Assembly: GCA_964411985.1 (NCBI GenBank)
Contig: CAYPNF010000046.1
Coordinates: forward strand, 1 to 64,000
Source of the DNA: CAYPNF01 sp964411985
Lineage (GTDB): Bacteria; Verrucomicrobiota; Verrucomicrobiia; Limisphaerales; J093
Reading direction: 5' to 3'
Length of the DNA stretch: 64,000 nt
Part shown: one piece after another, positions 51,744 to 61,200 of the stretch
How the letters are laid out: each line of letters starts with the position of its first letter
Numbering within the stretch: position 1 is the stretch's first letter
The notes under the pieces: generated by a model
What the model saw: only the letters and a program-made list of their open reading frames with translations
What the model was told of the DNA's origin: nothing
The model's database searches: none
Translations under genes and position numbers: made by a program

Positions 51744-54176
51744 TCATTGTTGGCTCCCGTCCAGGCAACGGCGGATGGTGCGGCTGATGGACTCTGCCTC
51801 GCTCGGCTTACTCAGGAACGTAATCCGGTCTTTGAATCGCCCCCTGTCCCCGATCAGGTCCTCGCTGTAGCCACTGGTGAGGATCACCTTGAGTTCCGGC
51901 TTCTGTTTCCGAAACTCGTCTGCCAGGTCTAACCCGCTCAACCCCTCAGGCATAATCATGTCCGAAAACAGGAGATCGATTGTTTGGTCGTGTTGCTTCC
52001 AAACCTCTCTGGCCTCCGGTCCATTGGCCGCCTCGAGGACTTCATAACCGCAAGCTCGAAGGTATTTTGCAGTCTGGACACGGACCCCCTTTTCATCCTC
52101 CACCAGGAGCACGGTCTCGTTCCCGCGGAGATCCTGATCCTCCAGTCCCAACTCGACTCTTGGCGCGCCCAGCGCGGGAGCTGCAGGCAGAAAGACCCGG
52201 AAAGTCGTTCCCTGATTCGGTTTGCTCTCCACTTCGATCCGGCCCTCGTGCTGTCCGACAATCCCATGAACCGTCGCCAGGCCCAGGCCCGTTCCCTTTC
52301 CCACCTCCTTGGTGGTGAAGAACGGCTCGAAGATACGTTTCTTAACCGACTCCGACATGCCACAACCTGTGTCCGAGACCACCAGGCAGACCTCCCCAGC
52401 TCGGATCAGTTGCTCCGAGGTTTCAGGGGCAGAGTGGTTCGCGAGCGTCCGGAGTGTCAGCCTGCCTCCATGCTCCATGGCATCGCGGGCGTTGACACAA
52501 AGGTTCATCACCACCTGCTCCAGCATCCCCACGTCCGCAGCGATCAGAGGTGGATTCACGTCCGGGAAAAACTCCAGGACGATCCGTTCCCCCAGGAGTC
52601 GACGCAGCATCTCCACCATTCCCCCGACGACCTCGTTGATCGCCACGGGCCTGATCTGCATCACATTCCTTCGACTGAACATGAGCAACTGCCGCGTCAG
52701 GGTCGCTCCCCGCTTGGCTTCCAGCAACACTTCGCCCAGCGCCGTTTTGGTCCGCGCGTCGATCCCGGGGGAGCGCTGCAGAAAACTCAAATGCATCATC
52801 GTTGCCGCCAGGATATTGTTGAAGTCGTGAGCCACCCCTCCGGCCAGTTGGCCTACCGCCTCCATTCTTTGGGCGTGAAACAGTTTCTCCTCCAGTCCCT
52901 TTCTCTCCGTGATGTCTTGTTTTACGGCGATAAAGTGCGTGATCTCTCCCGCCTCGCTCTTCATAGGGGTGATCGTCATCTCTTCCGTGTAGAAGCTCCC
53001 GTTTCTGCGCCGGTTGATGACTTCACCTCGCCAGACACCGCCGGCGAGAATCGTGTCCCACATTTTCCGATAGAATTCGTGATCGTGCTTCCCCGACCTG
53101 ATCAGATCTCCGGGTTCCCTCCCGACGGATTCCTTCAGGCTGTAACCTGAGTTCGTGACGAAGGCGCGATTAGCCCAGAGGATTCTGCCCGCACGGTCAG
53201 TGATGACGATGGCGTTCGCTGCCGCCTCCAGGGCGCTGCTCTGCAGACGCAATTGGCTTTCAGCCCGCTTGCGCTCGCTTACGTCGGCAATGGTCACCAG
53301 CACCAGTCTCCCCGCCGGAGTCTCCACGGGCGCAGTGGATATCAAGAGGTCAAGGCAAACGGTGGTCTCCCCCTTCTGGACTGTCAATTGTCCCTCTGCC
53401 TCATATACGACCTCTCCTGACTCCCAGGTGTGCATCACTCGGCTACGAACCGGACAGGCGGAACACCCCTCCTCTCCGCCACAACCGGAGCTCCCGAATG
53501 AATTCAGGCATCCAACGACTTCGCCGCCAAGCAGACCCAACAGTTCCGCTTTCTCCTTGTCGGCGGACCGCACCCCCATCCGGTTGATGTCAGTAACTCG
53601 CCCTTCCTGGTTGACCAGCATCATCAGGTAGGGCGCACTCTCAAAGACGCTTTCCAGCGTCCGCGTCTTAGCCGAAAGTTGCACCTCCAATTGCCTGCGC
53701 CGCGCCAATTCATCCTCCAACTCCCGGGTGCGCTCCAACACCAGGGCGGCTAGTTGCTCCCTTTCCATTCGATGCAGACGATGAGCCTCCTTGAGTTTGG
53801 CCATCGCCCGAACCTGCGCCACCAACTCCTGCTCGTTCACCGGCTTGGACAGAAACGCCTCCGCGCCCACGGCCAGGGCTTTCAGCCGACTTTCGCGATC
53901 GGTCCCTAAAGCGGTGAGAAACACCACCGGGATCGAGGAGAGCGTGGGATCGGCTTTCAGACATCGGCAGACTTCGAAGCCGTCCATCCGCGGCATCACG
54001 ATGTCCAGGAGGATCACGTCCGGATCTTTGGCTCGGGCCGCTTCCAGACCCTCGGGGCCGCTAAGGCAGGTCGAAAGACTGTATTCGGGCAAGGCGTCGT
54101 GCACCACCGCTTTGAGCGTGGTCAGATTGTCCTGGTTGTCGTCGATCGCCAGTATCTTGAGTTTGCGGGGCGCCAT
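51744..54176 (-). CDS. Hybrid histidine kinase REC-PAS-PAS-HisKA-HATPase-REC
   Basis: A 810-residue soluble kinase. The N-terminal receiver (about 8-115) has AIDDNQDN, phospho-Asp in VILLDIVMPRMDG and Lys in FLSKP. A coiled coil leads to PAS 1 (about 175-300) with a Cys cluster (GCGGEEGCSACPVRSRV) that may bind metal. PAS 2 (about 320-440) carries WANRAFVTNSGYSLKE. The HisKA H-box is GGVAHDFNNILAATMMHL, with HATPase N-box VVMNLCVNARDAM. A second receiver ends the protein (FSDMIMPEGLSG). ATG 54176 is 14 bp after the stop of the upstream hybrid kinase, so both are in one operon. Receivers at both ends suggest it takes phosphate from another kinase and passes it on. Confidence 0.93.
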   Translation of the reverse strand: MAPRKLKILAIDDNQDNLTTLKAVVHDALPEYSLSTCLSGPEGLEAARAKDPDVILLDIVMPRMDGFEVCRCLKADPTLSSIPVVFLTALGTDRESRLKALAVGAEAFLSKPVNEQELVAQVRAMAKLKEAHRLHRMEREQLAALVLERTRELEDELARRRQLEVQLSAKTRTLESVFESAPYLMMLVNQEGRVTDINRMGVRSADKEKAELLGLLGGEVVGCLNSFGSSGCGGEEGCSACPVRSRVMHTWESGEVVYEAEGQLTVQKGETTVCLDLLISTAPVETPAGRLVLVTIADVSERKRAESQLRLQSSALEAAANAIVITDRAGRILWANRAFVTNSGYSLKESVGREPGDLIRSGKHDHEFYRKMWDTILAGGVWRGEVINRRRNGSFYTEEMTITPMKSEAGEITHFIAVKQDITERKGLEEKLFHAQRMEAVGQLAGGVAHDFNNILAATMMHLSFLQRSPGIDARTKTALGEVLLEAKRGATLTRQLLMFSRRNVMQIRPVAINEVVGGMVEMLRRLLGERIVLEFFPDVNPPLIAADVGMLEQVVMNLCVNARDAMEHGGRLTLRTLANHSAPETSEQLIRAGEVCLVVSDTGCGMSESVKKRIFEPFFTTKEVGKGTGLGLATVHGIVGQHEGRIEVESKPNQGTTFRVFLPAAPALGAPRVELGLEDQDLRGNETVLLVEDEKGVRVQTAKYLRACGYEVLEAANGPEAREVWKQHDQTIDLLFSDMIMPEGLSGLDLADEFRKQKPELKVILTSGYSEDLIGDRGRFKDRITFLSKPSEAESISRTIRRCLDGSQQ

Positions 54177-54190
54177 AGCATTCCAAAGGA

Positions 54191-57175
54191 TCAAGAAAGC
54201 GCCTCTTGCAGGGTCTTCATCAGGAGTCCCTCGTCGATTGGCTTGGAAACATAACCGTCGAATCCATGATCCAGGATCTTCTCCCGATCGCCCTTCATGG
54301 CCCTGGCGCTGAGGGCGATCACTGGAATAGGCCGCAGGATCTCCTCGTTCCGGATCGCGCGCAAGGTCTGCGCACCGTCCTCTCCCGGCAGCGAAATATC
54401 CATGAGGATGAGGTCGGGTTGGTGGACTCTGGCCTGCTCCAGCCCAGCCCGGCCGTCAGCGGCTTCGATAATCTGATATCGTTGATCCAGTAAAGCCTTC
54501 GCGGTTCGCAGGTTGTCGGGGTTGTCCTCCACTACCAGAATCAGCGGTTTCCCCGGTCGCACCGGACGCCTGCGCAAAGGCGTCCGCGCCTCGGGTTCCT
54601 GCCGGGGGGAAACGAGCATTCCTGCCACTGCGGCAAGCAAGCCGGCCTTGTTAATGTCGCCCTTCTGGATCAGCTGGTGGATGTGGTTGCTCTTGAGGAA
54701 ACTCAGCTCTTCTTTGGTGACATGCTTGGCGGTCAGGATCAGGACCGGCAGTTGGGATGTTCGTTCCGTTCCTCGGATCGCTTTGAGCACCGCGAAGCCG
54801 TCCACCTCCGGCATCATCAGGTCGAGAATCACGGCGTCCGGCAGGGCTTGTTCGATTTCCTCCAGCGCCTCTTTACCGTTGTGCGCCACCCGGATCCGAT
54901 AGCCTTGCGTTTCAAGAATATCCTTCAATTGGATGATCGCAGGCTCGCTGTCCTCGACCACTAGGACCGTGTGGCCCTGACCAGGCCGAGCCGCTGCGGG
55001 CCTGGGCACGGATTCGACCTCGCGTCGCTGGGTTGTCCCTGGACCACTTGTGGCCGTATCCAACGCGAGCGGCAAACGGAGGGTAAACGTGGATCCCTGC
55101 CCCGGTGCGCTCTTTACCGTGATCACCCCACCCATCAACGATGCGAGTCTCCTGGCGATAGCCAGGCCCAGCCCGGTGCCCCCATATTTGCGGGAGGTGC
55201 TTTCGTCGCCTTGGCGGAACTCCTCGAAGATGGACGGAAGCTGCTCGGCAGCGATGCCGATTCCCGTATCGATGACAGAGATTTCGAGGGTAGGTTCTGC
55301 CTTTCCGTCGTTCGTGGGCACGGTCCGGGCTGTAATCGTGACCTGGCCGTGATCCGTGAACTTGACCGCGTTGCCGATCAGGTTTTGGAGAATGTGCCGG
55401 CATTTGGTCGCGTCGCTGGTGACAGACGGAAGATCGGCGGAGATTTCACTGCGCAAGGCAACTCCCTTTTCCACGGCCTGCGGCTCGAGCATGTCAACGA
55501 TTTCGCCTACCAACCCGCGGATGGAAAAGTGGGTAAGGCAGACCTCCTCCCGTCCCGCCTCGATGCGTGACAGGTCCAGGATGTCGTTGATGAGCGTCAA
55601 GAGGTTTCTGCCGTTGCGCTCGATAATTTCCAGGTAGCCCCGCTCCTCTGCCGGGATGGCCTTTGCCAAACGGCGGCTCAGCACACCTGACAGAGCGATC
55701 ACCGAGTTGAGTGGAGTGCGGAGTTCGTGGCTCATATTCGAGAGGAAGGCGCTCTTGAGCCGGCTGGCTTCGTCCAACTGCTGCTTCTGCATCTCCAACT
55801 CGGTGTTCTGCTCAGTCAACTCCGCGGCCTGTGCCGCCAGTTCCCGCTTCTGGGCGTCCAGCTCCCGGTTCTGCTGTTCCAGCCGCTCTGCCAGTCCCTG
55901 AATCTGCTGATGAGCCAGGACGCCGTTCATCCGCGCCGTGAGCACGCTCCAGACGTCCTTCACGAACTGAACCGCCAAGGCGTCGTAGGCCCGGACACTC
56001 GCCAGCGATATCACCGCCGTAACCTCCTGTTCGGAAACCACCGGAATGGTGAGGATCTCCCGCGGCAAATACTCCCCACTCACCGCTGCGAAGGTGAAAC
56101 GTGTGTCTGCGGGAATGTCGGAGATGCGCTGGATTTGCCGCGTGGCGAGCGCCAACCCCAGCTCCCCTTCCAGCCCCGACGCGGAAAAAGTGGCGCGCCC
56201 ACTTCCCCCCAACCCGACGGACTCATAATGCTCGAATGCGGTCTTGCCCTCGTTGAGGAGATAGACCGCCCCTAGCTGCGAACCCGTGTGCGACACGAGA
56301 GCTGTGAGCAATTCCCGACAGAACGGACGCAACTCGGTTTCCCTGAGCATGACGCGGGAGAGTTCGCTGGTGCGCTTGTTGATTTGCGCATCCCTTTGGA
56401 TCGCTTCCCCCATGTTGTTCAGAGTGGCCGCCAACACTCCCAACTCGCTGTCGGAGATATGTTGGCTGCGAGCCCCCATCTCTCCTTTCCCAAACTGTTC
56501 CGCCACCGCCGTCATCTCCCTGACTGGGGTCTTGATCGCGGCGAGCAGGTACCAAGCCACCGCCGAGGTCAGCAGCAGAATGGTGACGCTGACAACCAAC
56601 AACTGAAGGGTGAGCGAACCTCTCAAGGCTTCCGCCTCTCGATAATACTGCTCCGCACGGTTCCAGGCGAAATCGCTGATCTCTTGGACGTGTGACCATA
56701 GGGTATTCACGTGTAATCCCCCCAAACCCTGGGGCTGAAGGCGAGCCGTCGCTTCAGGGATCTTCCCAGCCTGCGCCAGACGGAGGGTCTCCTGCCGGAT
56801 GGATCTCCATTGCGCCAATTGGTCGCGGACATCCTCCACATCGCTTCGAGGACCCAGAAAACGGTCGTAGAGGATGTCGAGTTGCCGAAATGCGGCCGCT
56901 TCCTTTGCATCGATGTCCTGGAGGATGGACGCCCTTTCCGAATCGCTAGTCGCCAGGAGCCAAGCCTTCTCGTTGCGGTCGATGGAAAGGATAGCAGTGG
57001 AGAGCCGGTCGAGAGCTCCCCTTACGGTCAGTGGATGGTCGTAAAGGCCTTTGAACTGATCCCAGATCCGGTCCGTTTCCACCCAGGCCACAGCCCCGAG
57101 CGTCAGCACTAGCAGGAGGATGATGCCAAAGCTTAACCTCAGCTGGGTGCCGATGTTCAGATCTTTCAGTTTCAT
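54191..57175 (-). CDS. Membrane hybrid histidine kinase with HAMP, GAF and two receivers
   Basis: A 994-residue kinase. TM1 (about 13-32) and TM2 (about 186-208) flank a helical four-helix-bundle sensor, followed by HAMP (IKTPVREMTAVAEQFGKGEM), a GAF-like domain (about 290-410) and a long coiled coil (EQQNRELDAQKRELAAQAAE). HisKA is FLSNMSHELRTPLNSVIALS and the HATPase has NLIGNAVKFTDHG and GGTGLGLAIARRL. Two C-terminal receivers follow, DAVILDLMMPEVDG and DLILMDISLPGEDG. The layout matches chemotaxis-linked or stress multi-step relays. The partner kinase lies directly downstream and a CheR-like gene directly upstream on the same strand. Confidence 0.94.
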   Translation of the reverse strand: MKLKDLNIGTQLRLSFGIILLLVLTLGAVAWVETDRIWDQFKGLYDHPLTVRGALDRLSTAILSIDRNEKAWLLATSDSERASILQDIDAKEAAAFRQLDILYDRFLGPRSDVEDVRDQLAQWRSIRQETLRLAQAGKIPEATARLQPQGLGGLHVNTLWSHVQEISDFAWNRAEQYYREAEALRGSLTLQLLVVSVTILLLTSAVAWYLLAAIKTPVREMTAVAEQFGKGEMGARSQHISDSELGVLAATLNNMGEAIQRDAQINKRTSELSRVMLRETELRPFCRELLTALVSHTGSQLGAVYLLNEGKTAFEHYESVGLGGSGRATFSASGLEGELGLALATRQIQRISDIPADTRFTFAAVSGEYLPREILTIPVVSEQEVTAVISLASVRAYDALAVQFVKDVWSVLTARMNGVLAHQQIQGLAERLEQQNRELDAQKRELAAQAAELTEQNTELEMQKQQLDEASRLKSAFLSNMSHELRTPLNSVIALSGVLSRRLAKAIPAEERGYLEIIERNGRNLLTLINDILDLSRIEAGREEVCLTHFSIRGLVGEIVDMLEPQAVEKGVALRSEISADLPSVTSDATKCRHILQNLIGNAVKFTDHGQVTITARTVPTNDGKAEPTLEISVIDTGIGIAAEQLPSIFEEFRQGDESTSRKYGGTGLGLAIARRLASLMGGVITVKSAPGQGSTFTLRLPLALDTATSGPGTTQRREVESVPRPAAARPGQGHTVLVVEDSEPAIIQLKDILETQGYRIRVAHNGKEALEEIEQALPDAVILDLMMPEVDGFAVLKAIRGTERTSQLPVLILTAKHVTKEELSFLKSNHIHQLIQKGDINKAGLLAAVAGMLVSPRQEPEARTPLRRRPVRPGKPLILVVEDNPDNLRTAKALLDQRYQIIEAADGRAGLEQARVHQPDLILMDISLPGEDGAQTLRAIRNEEILRPIPVIALSARAMKGDREKILDHGFDGYVSKPIDEGLLMKTLQEALS

Positions 57176-57282
57176 GGAACGAGCCTATTCATGCAGGTAG
57201 GGGGAAAGAAGATCGGAGTTCCTACCGGCTCCAACCCGGACAACCAGCCCATCTCCTGGCTCTCCGCCGCAACCTGGGCCTT

Positions 57283-58119
57283 TTAGGTTCGCCGGAAGAC
57301 CGCCGTCGCCGGGTTCACGGCACGCAGCAGGCCTACTTGCATGGTGACAGCATCCCGTTCGGCCTCCCCGGTCACGAAGTAACCGCCGGGGGCCAGGGCG
57401 CGTTCAAACTTTTCCAGGATCCGTTGTTGGATCGCGGGCTTGTAGTAGAACAGCAGATTGCAGCAGAGAATCAAGTCGAAATCCCCATACAGGCTCGTCG
57501 GTGGACAAACGGAACGCTGATCCAGCAGATCGTAAAAGGAAAAATCAACATGACTGCGCAACAGTGGAGCAACAACGTGGGTGTGGTCTTGCTCGGAAAA
57601 GTACTCTTGCAGATGCCGGAGCCTGACGTTTTGCAGAGCCGAACGGTCGAAGACTCCCGTGCGCGCTGAGGCCAGGGCCGATTCACATACGTCGCTGGCA
57701 ATGATCCGAAAGGAAACCGGACTTCCCCGCGCCACTTCCAGATCTTGCAGCAAGATGGCAACTGAATAGGCCTCCTGGCCCGCGGAGCATGCTGCCGACC
57801 AGATCCGGATCTCACGGTTCCCGCTGCGAGTCTTCTCCTCGAGGAGAGAGGGCAGGACTACCTGCTCGAGTATACTGAAAGTGAGCGGGTTGCGGAAGAA
57901 CTCGCTATAGCAGACCTGGAGTGAAGACGTGAACGCCTCTACCTCCAGCCGGTCGTCCTTCAAGCGCTCCAAGTACTCTTGGAGACTTCTGCAGGCCGTC
58001 GCCTCCTGCCGCCTTTCGATCGACTTCACCAGGAAAGACTCTTCGTAGCAGGCCAGGTCCTTACCGTACCTTTCGCGCATTACACCTGCGAACTGACTCA
58101 GGAGGCTCGCTTTGTTCAT
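57283..58119 (-). CDS. CheR-type chemotaxis methyltransferase
   Basis: A 278-residue protein with the CheR layout: N-terminal helical domain, then a SAM-dependent methyltransferase. Motifs are FFRNPLTFSILEQVVLPSLL, the SAM loop IWSAACSAGQEAYSVAIL (canonical is AACSxGEEPYS, so E-P is replaced), IIASDVCESAL, and DLILCCNLLFYYKPAIQQRI (canonical CRNVLIYF). CheR methylates glutamates of chemoreceptors with SAM, giving adaptation; some homologues act in hybrid-kinase systems instead. ATG 58119 is chosen; an upstream extension to 58212 adds no domain. The association with two hybrid kinases fits a non-classical Che-like pathway. Confidence 0.88.
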   Translation of the reverse strand: MNKASLLSQFAGVMRERYGKDLACYEESFLVKSIERRQEATACRSLQEYLERLKDDRLEVEAFTSSLQVCYSEFFRNPLTFSILEQVVLPSLLEEKTRSGNREIRIWSAACSAGQEAYSVAILLQDLEVARGSPVSFRIIASDVCESALASARTGVFDRSALQNVRLRHLQEYFSEQDHTHVVAPLLRSHVDFSFYDLLDQRSVCPPTSLYGDFDLILCCNLLFYYKPAIQQRILEKFERALAPGGYFVTGEAERDAVTMQVGLLRAVNPATAVFRRT

Positions 58120-58245
58120 ACGGTTCAGAAACGACTTTGTGGAGAGCACCTGGCATCCGCAACTCAAATCGACAGGGGAGGACTTTTCCCGCACGATGGG
58201 AACCGGCCCCACTCCCGGGCTGCAGGAGTGGGGATCGACTTCGTT

Positions 58246-61200
58246 CTACGGGCTCGCTTCCAGCCGCAGCATGTAGGGCCGAGCCGTGTTTGGGATCGGC
58301 AAGGCAAGGCTGTAACTGGTCGTTGTTGGGTAGATCCAAGGGGTGGCGGCACTCCAGGTGCGAAGATCGGAGCTCGACAAGATGCGGTAGGCGCGTCCGG
58401 GGGCGGTTTCCCAAGCGACTTGAACTGTGTCTCCCGATCCCAGGACGGGCGGCTGGAGGACCAGGGTGGATAGGTTGTTCGTCGGATTGGTGCCGGCCAT
58501 GAACTCTTGGTAGTCGCTCATGTGGTCCCCATCCGAATCAGTCTCAGGCGGATGAGAGCTTTCCACCCCGCCGAGGTAGGTCTCTTCCCAGCTGTCGGGG
58601 ATGCCGTTGTGGTTCGTATCGGCGATGGAGTAGACGCTGCGGAGAGCAAGCACGTTGGTTCCCGTCAGGACGTTGGTTTGAGGAGGAGGGGTGATGAAAA
58701 ACGGTACTGGATCGAAGGTGGTCACGTATTCACCCGGAATCACGTCGTTGAAGACGGTGAGCAGGCCTCTTCCAGACAGGGTAGAGGGCCCGCTCAGGCT
58801 GAAAGAGGCCTGAGCGAGGTTGTTGGTGACCACCACTGTGCCGCGAATGACGTTGGTGACCGTAACCGTAACGTCATCGATCAACCAACCTGGGCGCGGA
58901 TGGGGTTCCAGGGTGAAGAATCCGTAGTACCATGAGAGCCGGATGACACGTCCCAGGTAAGGAGTTAGACTGATCTCGATTTCCTCCCACCCTCCCGAAC
59001 CCTCGTCATAGGCGTCGAGCAACGTCCAGGTGGCGGCGTTGTTGGTGGATACATAAAGCTCTCCGACCTCGTAGATATCCAGGTCCGACCGTTCCGAGAA
59101 ATCATAGCTTTGCCAGAAGCGGAGCGTGGCCTGATTTCCGCCCGTCAGGTCGATGGCTGGGCTTACGAGGCGGGAGTCAGCCACGTCGATGGCATCGCCC
59201 GTGAGGTTGCTAGCCCACGCATTGGTGGGGGAGTGGGCTTCGGTCTCCATGCCATTCGCCGGGATGCCCAACTGCCAGACCGAACCTTCTTCTCCCATGA
59301 CCCCCGGCCAGACTGCCCAGGACGCGCCCCCATCCTCGAAATCAAAGGTGATGGGTGGAGCGGCCGGTTGCAGCGTGCGGAAGGTGTACATCTTGCCGTT
59401 GTTGTCATCGATCTTGGTGTTGCCGGCACGATCCCGACTGACGACCTGATAAAAGTAGCTTCGACCCGGGGCCAACCCTGTCAGGATGACTTCGTGCTCC
59501 GGGCTCAGTTCGGATTCGTAGGCCGTCCTGCCCAGAAAAAGAGACTCACCGAACTGGACAAGGGCATCCGTGGGTTTGGAGGTGAGCCAGATCACCGTTG
59601 CCTGTTCGTATTCGGGATCCACCTGGACGCTCGATATGGTGGGGATCTGCACATCCACTTGAGCCAACGCCTGCGCACTGCCCCGCGCCAGGTTGTCCGC
59701 ATATTCCGCCCTGAGCGTATCTCCGTGCTTTGCGGGAAGCCGTCCCGCTGACATCGGTTCGTTGGTGGCCACCAGGGTGAAAAAACCGCGGAAAGTTCCT
59801 TTGCGCACGGTCTCGTCCAGAGTCAAAGACAGGGAACCAGTTGAACTCGAGGTCGACACCGTGATCTGGCATGTCTTCGAGCCTGCCAAGTCGGAGTCGG
59901 ACACCTCGACAGTGACCAGGCTGGGGATCGTGTAGGCGGTATTATCGAAAGAGACCGACCCAAGCCCATTCAGCCCCGGGGCAAGGAAGCTGAGAACATT
60001 CCGCATGACCGCCGCCCGGTTATTGGGGGCATCCCCCCGCTCGGGAAGGGTGTCAAAGGGGAAGCTGAAGAAGACCACGCGCCCTTTGGAATCACTCCCG
60101 GGACGGGGTGATTTGATCCCTGCAATTCTCCCGGTGATGGGTTCGAGCAGGATGGGAATGGCGTTGGTGGTGGGAGTGAAAGTGTCCGAAACATCCGGAT
60201 CAATGCCAAGTAGCTGAAGAACGTCGTTATCGTAGAGGGTGTAATCGAGCGCCATGTCCATCCCGGAGGTCAGCGGCTCGTTATCGATTCCCAGCACGGA
60301 CGGGACTTGGGCGTCCTCGGCAAAACTCTGTACGTGGAGAATGTTCGTGCGGAAGGAAGTGGGTCCGATCCGGCTCAAGGCTTCCATCGAGCAATAGAAG
60401 AGGGCTCCGCCATCCTGCACGTAGCTGGAGAGCGTGGCTTGTTGGGCGGGCGTGATGGCCGAGGTGCTGAAAAAACTGTCCGATGTTCTCCAAATGACTA
60501 TGGCGAAAGGACTTAGATCGTTGGTGTTAGGCGATGGACTGTCAGGTTGGGTCAAATCCCAAATATCGTAGGACACCCCCGCTGCGTCCAGGGCATCTGT
60601 GTATGTAGTAAGAGGAATTTCCGTTGGGTCGAGATCGTTTTCCCTTACGTAGGCATCGACCAGGAGGACAGTAGAAGCAGGGGTAGGCAGGAAACTGAAC
60701 AGAATCCCATTGTTATCGTTCGTAGCTCGATTGCCCGCTTCGTCCGTCGCAACGACATAGTATTTGTATTCCACCCCCGTCTGCAGCCCGGAGATGACGA
60801 CCCGCTGGCCGGTAAGGAGCACGGTGTTGGTGATGGCGTTTGCAAGGGGAAGATTGGTTCCAAAGACGACGGTTCCCGAAGCAGCTTCATCGGTGTTCCA
60901 CGTAATGGCCACATTCCCCAAGCGGTTGGTGGCTTCAATCATACCGATGGCTGGGGGGATGAGGTCCACCCGAGCCAGAGCGGTCCGGGTGGCCGCTGGT
61001 GAGGCATCCAGGTAGGTGGCCTGGATGAGATCTTCGTGGACCAGAGTGATCTCACCTGAACCCGGCTCGGAGGACAAGGTGGTGGCGATCGAGTTGGTGA
61101 ACACGCCGCCGGGGCCGGCGCGCAGGAGTACTACCGGCTTTCCGGTTGGATCGGATGAGGTATTGAGCTGGACTGCGACCGAGTTTTGGGCCGAGAGGTC

